The notes under the pieces were generated by a model, which saw only the letters and a list, made by a program, of their open reading frames with translations, was not told where the DNA came from and did no database searches. Both the position numbers and the translations under genes were made by a program. Shown piece by piece: positions 1-6,489 of a stretch of DNA of 45,456 bases. The stretch spans positions 1 to 45,456 of the forward strand of contig JAUVXK010000009.1 in the NCBI GenBank assembly GCA_030603635.1, read 5' to 3'. Position 1 is the first letter of the stretch. Each line of letters starts with the position of its first letter. This DNA is from Burkholderiales bacterium. GTDB lineage: Bacteria; Pseudomonadota; Gammaproteobacteria; Burkholderiales; Burkholderiaceae_C.

Positions 1-31
1 CGTCGAGCAGCGCGAAGGCCGGGAGTGCCAT
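1..31 (-). CDS. umuC: UmuC-like DNA polymerase V subunit, first 10 codons only
   Basis: Only the first ten codons lie in the window, reading MALPAFALLD on the minus strand, and the gene continues off the left edge. The start MALP-FAL-D resembles the N-terminus of Y-family polymerases of the UmuC type, where the Asp is an active-site metal ligand. It begins 11 bases after the stop of the UmuD-like gene, as expected for a umuDC operon. The call rests mainly on that neighbour, because ten residues alone are weak evidence. Confidence 0.65.
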   Translation of the reverse strand, partial: MALPAFALLD

Positions 32-42
32 GGCGGGTCAGC

Positions 43-792
43 TCAGACCACCAGGCGCTTGATCACCGAGGTCACGACGCCCCAGACGGTCAGGCTCTGG
101 CCGTCCTTGGGCACGATGTCGGGAAAGTCGGGGTTGGCCGCCTGGAGCTTGACCACGGAGCCGCGCTTGTAGAGCGTCTTGCAGGTCAGCTCGTTGTCGA
201 TGACGGCCACCACCGTGTGGCCGTGGCGCGGCTCGATGAGGCGGTTGACCACCAGCAGGTCGCCGTCGTCGATGCCCTTGCCGATCATGGACAGGCCCCG
301 CACCCGGGCGATGAAGGTCGAGGGCTGGTTGAGCCCCATCTGCTCGACCAGGTCGACCCGGTTGGTCTCGAAGTCCGCCGCAGGCGACGGAAACCCGGCT
401 GGGGTGCTGTGCTCGACCTGGGGCATGACCAGAGACGATCCTGGGCCGAAGGCTTCGAGCATGGCCGCACGCGCCCGATCCGGGCTCAGGAGTTCGAGCA
501 TGGCACCCGACACCCCGGTCCAGGCATCGGCCTCGTCCGCAGTGGCATCGAGCCAGCCCGAGGGCACGGCACAGGCGGCTTCAATCCGGCGGGCGATCCG
601 GTCTCCCAGGGGCTTCCCGGCCTTGTGCTGGCTCCACTGGGCCGCAGACAACCCGATGTGCCGGGCGAAACCCCTATCCTCGGCCAGCTCCCCGCGTGCG
701 ATGGCAGCGAGACGCCAGCGCAGCCACAGCGACATCAGGCGCTCGTGGCGCTGGGTGGACAGGTCGGGGGTGGTGTCGGGGATGGAAGCCAT
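43..792 (-). CDS. umuD: UmuD/LexA-like S24 family protein with N-terminal DNA-binding region
   Basis: This 249-residue S24 peptidase-fold protein is much longer than classical UmuD (about 139 residues). Residues about 17-80 are helical and basic and look like a helix-turn-helix region. From residue 132 the sequence follows UmuD: Ala132-Gly133 is followed by FPSPAAD, the place where UmuD self-cleaves. The Ser/Lys dyad is Ser168 (GLSM) and Lys205 (ELTCK). The residue before the catalytic Ser is Leu, where UmuD and LexA normally have Asp or Glu. The gene precedes umuC by 11 bases, so the pair probably makes a translesion polymerase. The N-terminal extension suggests that it also represses its own operon, through the inverted repeat just upstream. 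RecA-stimulated self-cleavage is inferred from the family. Confidence 0.85.
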   Translation of the reverse strand: MASIPDTTPDLSTQRHERLMSLWLRWRLAAIARGELAEDRGFARHIGLSAAQWSQHKAGKPLGDRIARRIEAACAVPSGWLDATADEADAWTGVSGAMLELLSPDRARAAMLEAFGPGSSLVMPQVEHSTPAGFPSPAADFETNRVDLVEQMGLNQPSTFIARVRGLSMIGKGIDDGDLLVVNRLIEPRHGHTVVAVIDNELTCKTLYKRGSVVKLQAANPDFPDIVPKDGQSLTVWGVVTSVIKRLVV

Positions 793-806
793 GGCCAGGA
801 GTCGGT

Positions 807-825
807 AAGTAAATCGAGTTTACTT
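807..825. promoter_or_regulatory. Inverted repeat, probable operator of the umuDC-like operon
   Basis: AAGTAAA-TCGAG-TTTACTT is a perfect 7-bp inverted repeat that starts 15 bases upstream of the UmuD-like start codon. It is not the LexA box CTGT-N8-ACAG. It is best explained as an operator for the DNA-binding region of the UmuD-like protein itself. That link is inferred from position and symmetry. Confidence 0.6.
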
Positions 826-1372
826 CTAATCGGGGCCGATGCTCACGGCGTCTGGCATGGCCGGGCAGTTCGTGGGGGCTACGGGGAGCGGTGCGATACC
901 GGTTCTTCCACAGACGGCGGGGGCAAGCTTGTGGACAACCTTTGTAGAGAGCGGCCAAGCCTTTGATGGCGCTGGTAAAGGCAGGTGCTGCTCAAACAAC
1001 AGGCAGGGGTGGGCGTGTGGCCGGAAGTTTGTTACTGTGGCCTTGCTGGCTGACGCCAGCCCCGTTTTTCCTCCCTGAAGCGGGAGCGTGCCCCGCACGC
1101 TTGGCCCGGCCGTGTTCTGCATGCGCCGGGTTTCTTTTGGGTGGTGGGCGGTCCAAGCAGGCAGCGCCACCTGGGTAAAACTGAACGGTTGTCAGGTTTG
1201 CAGCGGTTGCCGTCAGTCGCGGAAGTAGCCCGAACTTCTGGTAAGCGCCATCATGCTGACGTTCGCCCTGGAGGTTGGCAGCGGCTCGGGTGTTTGCTAT
1301 CCGCAGCTCAGCTGACCGTCGCACGCATTGCTTAACTTGCATGGCATCCACCCTCGCCCTGCGAAACTTGGC
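826..1372. other. Intergenic stretch with no recognisable gene
   Basis: I see no convincing gene here. The open frames on both strands overlap each other, lack ribosome binding sites and have low-complexity Arg/Pro/Ala-rich products typical of GC-rich non-coding DNA. The stretch separates the umuDC-like operon from the accessory genes to the right and may hold the left end of the island, but no repeat of the tRNA 3' end is visible in it. Confidence 0.5.
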
Positions 1373-2917
1373 CTAACGGGCCCCCTTCTTTCTTCGTCGC
1401 GCCTCTCTTTCCGCTTGGCGCCGCGCAGCCCTGTTCATTGGCATGCCTCCTTCGCCAAGGTAGCTTGGTGGGGAATCAACGAACCGGAATGGGGCAGGAA
1501 ACTCGGGCTCGGTGTGCCGAAATAGCTTCATCTCAGTCTTCGGCCGCAGGATATCCAGCTCGTCAGCTTGCTTGCGCCACGCCTGGAGCTCCTCTTCCGA
1601 CATTTTCGACAGATCGACGTGCATGAAATCCTGGGAGGCCACCCCCTCTGAGAACGGCTCACTTGCCACCCCGATTGTCTCCATAAGCGTTGGCATTGCA
1701 TCTTTGATGGCGTGGCAGTAGACCATGAGGGCGTGCATTCGCCTGTTCCGGTAAGTCGTGTCGTAGTCTTCGCCTTCTGTCCTTGGGATCGTGAGGAAAA
1801 CGAAGGCTTGGTCGGGTGGGCGGCCAGACATCTTGACGCGAGCAAACATGCGGCCAGGGTCACTGCGGTGCATCGCAACTTGAAGGTCCGTAGACAGGCT
1901 CCGCCGGGCGAGCCGAGGCTGGGCAGCGAGGGCACGAACGATGCGCTCGTGATTTACGCCGTCCATACTCGGCTGCCAGGGTACGGTGATGGCTTTGCCC
2001 GAACGGATGAAACCGCTCTGGTGTTCAATGAGCGCATCCCACATGTAGCTAATTTCGTTCGCCTTCTGCTTGGCTTTCCATTGGGGACTTGCTCTGTACA
2101 CCTCCCAGTCGCCCTCGGGAAGCGCAACGAAGTTGACGCCCTTCGGCGTCTTGGGGAATGCATGTTCCTCATCGCTCATCGTAGACATGTATCGAGCGAG
2201 TAGCTCCTCCTCACCAGGTACGGAGACGACGACACCCGGCTGCTGCAAAAACTCCTCTTTCTTCTTCAGGTAATGAACAAAGTCGGGCACCGTGTCGAGT
2301 TCCTCGAGTAGCAGGTCAACTGTCATTTCATCGAGGACGTGGACGAAGCGGCGGCTCTTTAGTGGGAAGCCGATGTGAAAGGGCGTTTCTGCGTGAGCGG
2401 ACTTGCCCACCAATTCATTGAGCAACATCATGCTTCCTGAACTTCCGCCACCAAAGAACTGTCGCGCAGCGAAATGCGCCCCCCGTGTCACGGCGATGAG
2501 GTAGTAGCGTGCCACGCTGGCGTCAGGGAGCGAAATGGGCAGCGGTGACTGGCAGGATTTGTCCAAAAAGATTCGCCTGGGGTATGCCCTGATGAATTTC
2601 TCGGCTCCCTCGAGTTGCCGGGCCGACTTGTCAATTGCGCTTCGGTACCACCGGGGCCAAGCGACCGCAACATCGACGTTGGTCTGGTAGACGCAGTCTT
2701 TGTCTGAGAACAGAAGCACGTCATTCCCGAAAACAACCAATAGGTCGCAAAGCTCCTTGCCGTCCCCCTTGCCATTGGCCCGTCCCTCGTCCGTGAAGAC
2801 GTTCGGGTAGCTCCATAGGGTCAGGAACGCTTTGCGCGCGAGGCTGGCGAGCGCCCGCTCTGATGGCGTCGTTCCGTGTGCCGAAGCTGACTTCTCCCAT
2901 GCCGTCTTTTCAATCAT
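1373..2917 (-). CDS. Nuclease-like protein of unknown function (PD-(D/E)XK-type N-terminus)
   Basis: This 514-residue protein is not recognised by name. Residues 55-73 read Glu55-x-x-Asp58, a hydrophobic strand (LLVVFGNDVLLF), then Ser71-Asp72-Lys73. That arrangement fits the core of a PD-(D/E)XK nuclease: acidic residue, beta strand, then (D/E)xK. The middle is mixed alpha/beta without obvious motifs. The C-terminus is a basic tail (NRAARRQAEREARRRKKGAR) that could bind nucleic acid. AGGTG lies five bases before the ATG and supports the start. The gene is divergent from the protease pair at 3149 and sits at the left end of a defence-rich region, so a role in defence is plausible but unproven. 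The nuclease call is a motif inference. Confidence 0.55.
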   Translation of the reverse strand: MIEKTAWEKSASAHGTTPSERALASLARKAFLTLWSYPNVFTDEGRANGKGDGKELCDLLVVFGNDVLLFSDKDCVYQTNVDVAVAWPRWYRSAIDKSARQLEGAEKFIRAYPRRIFLDKSCQSPLPISLPDASVARYYLIAVTRGAHFAARQFFGGGSSGSMMLLNELVGKSAHAETPFHIGFPLKSRRFVHVLDEMTVDLLLEELDTVPDFVHYLKKKEEFLQQPGVVVSVPGEEELLARYMSTMSDEEHAFPKTPKGVNFVALPEGDWEVYRASPQWKAKQKANEISYMWDALIEHQSGFIRSGKAITVPWQPSMDGVNHERIVRALAAQPRLARRSLSTDLQVAMHRSDPGRMFARVKMSGRPPDQAFVFLTIPRTEGEDYDTTYRNRRMHALMVYCHAIKDAMPTLMETIGVASEPFSEGVASQDFMHVDLSKMSEEELQAWRKQADELDILRPKTEMKLFRHTEPEFPAPFRFVDSPPSYLGEGGMPMNRAARRQAEREARRRKKGAR

Positions 2918-3148
2918 TGCATCACCTATGATCTTCCGACGTTTTAGGCGCGCGGTTATAGCCGCCAGTCAGTTCAATTCGCTCCATCCCAGCATTCGGC
3001 TGTACACGACCCTGAGGCGACGGTGGGCATCAAATCCGAAAGCGGCCGTTGCTGCAAAAATAATACCCGCAATTGGGCGGGCCACCCGGGACGGTGAAGT
3101 CCCTTTCGTTCATTAGACCCCCTAAGAACACGGCTATCCTTATGCCAT

Positions 3149-3856
3149 ATGGGCACTCTCTACAACCCACAATGGCACACATATTTGCGGAGGCACCAAT
3201 TGATTGATTTCAGCGCTGTTTCGAATCTCGTGTTCGCCCTCGGCCGAAATGGGCCAGGGGGAGTCCAGCTCCTAGGAACCGCATTCGCCCTAAACAAGCC
3301 TCACCTCTTCGCCACCGCGTCCCATGTGGTGGGTACCGACGGACAGGGCCTTGTCCTCGCTTTCAAGCAACTCACCTCACTACACGACTATCAAGACACC
3401 GGGGACACCTCCATCAAGTCATTTCCTGTGCAAATTCACGCCCTTGATCCGTTTCATGACCTCGCCGTTCTCAAGGCTGATATGAATGCTATATCGAACG
3501 TGGTCATTGGTGGCGCAGATGACGCACCCGTGGGAACTCAGGTGGCCGGTTTTGGGTTCCCGCACGCGGATCATGGTCGCATGGTTCTTACACAACAAGA
3601 CGCGGAGATCGGGGCGCGGGTTCTCATCTTGTCTGGCGGCATCAAGGCGAAGCACCTGGTGCTGAATACGCAAGCACGGCCGGGGCAGTCTGGCAGCCCG
3701 ATTTTCAGAAAGTCTGATGGCCGACTGGTCGGTGTGCTCGTTGGCTCCTATGCACCCGGCGGCGGTGGCGGCATATCCTTGGGGGGCGTCGACCCGCACA
3801 CCCTTCATCAGACGACCCACGCGGTGTCGGCAGAGTACCTTTCCAAGATGTACTAG
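3149..3856 (+). CDS. Trypsin-like serine protease, cytoplasmic
   Basis: This 235-residue protein has the chymotrypsin-fold triad in order: His59 in TASHV, Asp104 in HDLAVL, and Ser181 in GQSGSP. The spacing and the GxSG motif resemble HtrA-type (S1C, trypsin_2) proteases, but there is no PDZ domain. There is no signal peptide or membrane segment, so it probably acts in the cytoplasm, unlike HtrA/DegP. The start ATG has no clear ribosome binding site. Three bases separate its stop from the next gene, so the two are cotranscribed. Its place between a nuclease-like gene and an Argonaute operon suggests a host-defence protease that cuts a host or phage target on infection. The protease call is firm; the role is inferred. 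Confidence 0.8.
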   Translation: MGTLYNPQWHTYLRRHQLIDFSAVSNLVFALGRNGPGGVQLLGTAFALNKPHLFATASHVVGTDGQGLVLAFKQLTSLHDYQDTGDTSIKSFPVQIHALDPFHDLAVLKADMNAISNVVIGGADDAPVGTQVAGFGFPHADHGRMVLTQQDAEIGARVLILSGGIKAKHLVLNTQARPGQSGSPIFRKSDGRLVGVLVGSYAPGGGGGISLGGVDPHTLHQTTHAVSAEYLSKMY

Positions 3857-3859
3857 TCC

Positions 3860-4315
3860 ATGAGCGAAACGATCGATACATTACTTCAAGATGACCCAGA
3901 CAAATGGGTCGTTGATCTACCCGAGTTCCAGCGCGTGGTTATTCAGGAGTTGCGGGCCGCCGGCTCCTCTTACGAGGACATCGCGCAGGCATGGATTACG
4001 GCCTCTGCTGAGAATACGTACCGCTTTTCGACGTCAGCTCCTGTCGGTGACAAGGGCGCATTCCTAGATAACTTGCGCTTGGAAGTCCGTGGTTTTCTTT
4101 GCGGAGACAAGAAGTACAAGAAGGAGAGAGATGGATTGTTCGGCGAGAAGGGCCTTGCCCGTACGTACGTGGTGAGTTCTATGGCTGTGGCGATTGCGCC
4201 ACATCTGAGCGTTGCCTCGGCTGTCATCGCGCCACTTATTGCCCTCATCCTGGCAAGTGTCGGCAAGATTGCTCTTAACGCTTGGTGTGCTTCTCAGCCT
4301 GGATCAAAGGCGTGA
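3860..4315 (+). CDS. Small protein with C-terminal membrane segment, partner of the protease
   Basis: This 151-residue protein is not recognised. Residues 1-100 look soluble and helical, with an acidic start. Residues about 103-145 are hydrophobic (VVSSMAVAIAPHL, then SAVIAPLIALILASVGKIAL) and could form one or two membrane segments. It starts three bases after the protease stop, so the two are probably translated together. A soluble protease paired with a small membrane protein would fit a sensor or effector arrangement, for example the protease releasing or activating the membrane protein. This is inference from gene order and topology alone. Confidence 0.65.
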   Translation: MSETIDTLLQDDPDKWVVDLPEFQRVVIQELRAAGSSYEDIAQAWITASAENTYRFSTSAPVGDKGAFLDNLRLEVRGFLCGDKKYKKERDGLFGEKGLARTYVVSSMAVAIAPHLSVASAVIAPLIALILASVGKIALNAWCASQPGSKA

Positions 4316-4355
4316 TGCCATGTGAAAGCGGTTTACTTGCATTCGCACGAGAGGT

Positions 4356-4487
4356 CTAACAGGTCGGTCGACGCGGGCTCAAAATATGAGCCATGCCTTT
4401 GGCGTCTTCTTGGTCTATTTCGTACCCTCCGCCCTTCGTGCGCGGGCGCTGGTCAACCAAGGCTTTGAGCGTCCGCTTCGACGTCAC
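4356..4487 (-). CDS. Possible small ORF or C-terminal gene remnant
   Basis: A 43-residue frame opens with GTG and ends at TAG. Its product has a protein-like composition (TLKALVDQRPRTKGGG, then YEIDQEDAKGMAHIL), unlike the Arg/Pro-rich noise around it. An in-frame stop lies five codons upstream of the GTG. It could be a tiny gene, but more likely it is the surviving end of a larger gene cut by rearrangement, since an integrase remnant on the same strand lies 110 bases away. Confidence 0.25.
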   Translation of the reverse strand: MTSKRTLKALVDQRPRTKGGGYEIDQEDAKGMAHILSPRRPTC

Positions 4488-4554
4488 ATCAGTGCCTGCT
4501 CATGGCCGGGAGTGTCAGTCTGGACCCGCGCTCAACAACAGTCGTTTGCGTAAT

Positions 4555-4581
4555 GCCGCCCCAGCCGTCTGCCGGGGCGGC
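4555..4581. terminator. Perfect 8-bp hairpin downstream of the integrase remnant
   Basis: GCCGCCCC and GGGGCGGC flank an 11-base loop. On the minus strand this hairpin lies 17 bases after the stop of the integrase remnant. No run of T follows on either strand, so it is at best a weak or Rho-assisted terminator. Confidence 0.4.
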
Positions 4582-4597
4582 TCCTCCTTCCAGGCGA

Positions 4598-4747
4598 TCA
4601 GATCTCGGTCTGCTCAGAGATCTCCAGGGCATCGTCGACCTCGATGCCGAGGTACCTCACCGTCGATTCCAGCTTGGAGAGCCCGAGGAGCAGCTGGACG
4701 GCACGCAGGTTCTTGGTTCGACGGTAGCGGATACCATGGATGGTCTC
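4598..4747 (-). pseudogene. Integrase (tyrosine recombinase) C-terminal remnant
   Basis: On the minus strand 49 codons after an in-frame TAG read as the last part of a phage-type integrase: YRRTKNLRAVQLLLG, then SKLESTVRYLGIEVDDALEI and a short tail. This block around the nucleophile Tyr (in RYLGIE) is typical of the family. The preceding box normally reads LGH, and here the catalytic His is replaced by Leu. The rest of the gene is missing and the frame is closed by a stop upstream, so it is a dead fragment. It shows that the segment in front of the Argonaute operon has been reshaped by a mobile element. Confidence 0.75.
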
Positions 4748-4750
4748 CTA

Positions 4751-5067
4751 TCGAGTTGAGGGCCAACCAAGATGCGCCTTCAGGCGACAAGGACGCTCGC
4801 TCTAGTCAAGACGCTTTCGTACTTGACCTGGCACGTCACGCCGAACGGCTGCTGTCGGGCACGGGTCGAGACGGACAACACTCCCGACCAGGAGAGGTCG
4901 TTCGTCAACGGCGGTTCTAGGGGCTGCAGGCCAGAGCGTCGATCAGACTTCTGGCACCCTGACGCTCCCCGCAATCTACTGAGAAGGCGTGCTCGGTACC
5001 TCCATCGTTTTCATGATTCCGGCTCAAACGACAGTCTGTTGATGCATCCCGTTGGACTGGATAATGG
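4751..5067. other. Non-coding stretch before the Argonaute operon
   Basis: No gene is supported. The open frames here have no ribosome binding sites and Arg/Ser-rich products. The promoter of the short-Argonaute operon must lie here, but I cannot point to a good -35/-10 pair. The stretch probably derives from the same mobile element as the integrase remnant. Confidence 0.4.
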
Positions 5068-6489
5068 TTGCCGCAGCAGATCAACGGGGAGACCGTCATC
5101 GCCAAAACCGCCATCTTCATCAGCCATGCGACTCCACAGGACAACGACGTGGTGCGTTGGCTTGGAGCGCGTCTCGAAGTCGCCGGCTACGAGGTGTGGT
5201 TCGACCTCGAGCGCCTGAAAGGCGGCGACATCTTTTGGGACAAGATCGAGAGGGCGATCCGCGAGGAAAGCTTTCGTATGCTGGCAATCGTCTCGGACAT
5301 CGCGATACAGAAGCCCAATGTGCAAAACGAGTGGGAGGCTGGCCTGGTCGTGGAGAAGAGCGTGCCGGGCTTTGTCATTCCGATCACGATTGGTGGTTTC
5401 AACTTCGACAACCTTCCGATCCGCTTCGTGCGTAAAAACGCCATCGACTTCACCCCGGGGTGGCACCAGGGGCTCTTGAAACTGTTGGACACATTGGAGG
5501 ACGCGAAGGCGCCCAGAAGCCAAGTCGACCCCGGGAGCGCCAGGCACTGGCTGCCTGAGATGGCCGATGGGGCGGTACTTCGCAGCCCCACACCGGAGAG
5601 GCTCGAATCTACTTGGCTTCGCATCGTCTCGCTGCCTCCGGCCTTGGAGACCGCGAAAATCCTCGGCAAGGAGCGAGGCATCAAAGTCACGCCAAAGAAC
5701 GGAGCGGTTCCTTGGTTCGAGCATGAAGATCGAATCGTCGGGTTCGCAAAGGCCTCCGATTTGGTGTCGTTGATGTCGAAGTCTGCAATGCTCAGAGTCG
5801 ACAAGTCCGCCGATCTTGAGACCTTCTTGGCTGGCGACGTGCGCTTCGATGGTGAACGGGTCAAATCCGGCGAGGCGAAAAAGCGCGCTTCCCGTCTGCT
5901 GCGCGAAGCTTGGGAACTGGCACTGGACGCCAAGGGGTTTCCGAGCTACGTCCAGACCAACCAGCGAAAGGTCCACTACGTCTCGCCCGAGCTTACAGGG
6001 GGCCTGAAAGGCAAGGTGCCCTTTACAGACTTCGACGGGAAGGTGCGTAAGCGCGGCCTCAACGGCCAGAGTCCGAAGAATGAGGCGAACTGGCACTTCG
6101 GCGTGTCGGTGAACCCCTCGTTCGATGAGCCCCGGCGGATCGAGCTTCGGCCCGCCGTCGTCTTCACCGACTACGAGGGCAAGTCATTGGACGCGGCGGC
6201 TCAGCAGCGGTTGCGCATGGGATTTTGCCGCAATTGGTTCAATGATCGTTGGCGCGGCTTCATCCGCGGCTTTCTCGCGCTGCTGGCACAAGGGGGCGAC
6301 AACATTAAGATCCCGGTCGGTTCCGACCGTTTCATGATCCTAGAGGCCTCCTCGCTCTCCTTCGACTCGCCGACGGGGTTGTCCGACGGTCCGCCGGAAG
6401 CCGACGACTCTTTGGCGGTGGTGTTGGACGAAGCCGCCGAGCGTGTCGACGAGGACGACCGCGAGGAGCAAGAAGAGAACGAGCAATGA
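5068..6489 (+). CDS. TIR-APAZ protein of a SPARTA short-Argonaute system
   Basis: This 473-residue protein has an N-terminal TIR domain (residues about 12-130) and a C-terminal APAZ region (about 150-440). The TIR start reads AIFISHATPQDND, and Glu88 in NVQNEWEAG matches the catalytic Glu of NAD-cleaving TIR domains such as SARM1. In known SPARTA systems TIR-APAZ pairs with a short Argonaute. Guide-RNA recognition of invader DNA makes complexes assemble and destroy NAD(P)+, killing or arresting the cell. The last 30 residues are strongly acidic (ERVDEDDREEQEENEQ). In studied SPARTA an acidic tail blocks the nucleic-acid cleft until target binds. The start is uncertain: the listed TTG is the longest frame, but GGGGAG at 5086-5091 would suit a start near residue 10. 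The stop overlaps the Argonaute start by 4 bases (ATGA). Confidence 0.92.
   Translation: MPQQINGETVIAKTAIFISHATPQDNDVVRWLGARLEVAGYEVWFDLERLKGGDIFWDKIERAIREESFRMLAIVSDIAIQKPNVQNEWEAGLVVEKSVPGFVIPITIGGFNFDNLPIRFVRKNAIDFTPGWHQGLLKLLDTLEDAKAPRSQVDPGSARHWLPEMADGAVLRSPTPERLESTWLRIVSLPPALETAKILGKERGIKVTPKNGAVPWFEHEDRIVGFAKASDLVSLMSKSAMLRVDKSADLETFLAGDVRFDGERVKSGEAKKRASRLLREAWELALDAKGFPSYVQTNQRKVHYVSPELTGGLKGKVPFTDFDGKVRKRGLNGQSPKNEANWHFGVSVNPSFDEPRRIELRPAVVFTDYEGKSLDAAAQQRLRMGFCRNWFNDRWRGFIRGFLALLAQGGDNIKIPVGSDRFMILEASSLSFDSPTGLSDGPPEADDSLAVVLDEAAERVDEDDREEQEENEQ

Noticed and set aside
807-825. A LexA box before the UmuD-like gene
   Set aside because: The repeat lacks the CTGT-N8-ACAG core; it is symmetric around another sequence.
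4393-4920. A 175-codon plus-strand frame before the Argonaute operon
   Set aside because: Arg/Ser/Pro-rich product, no ribosome binding site, and it runs over the integrase remnant on the other strand.
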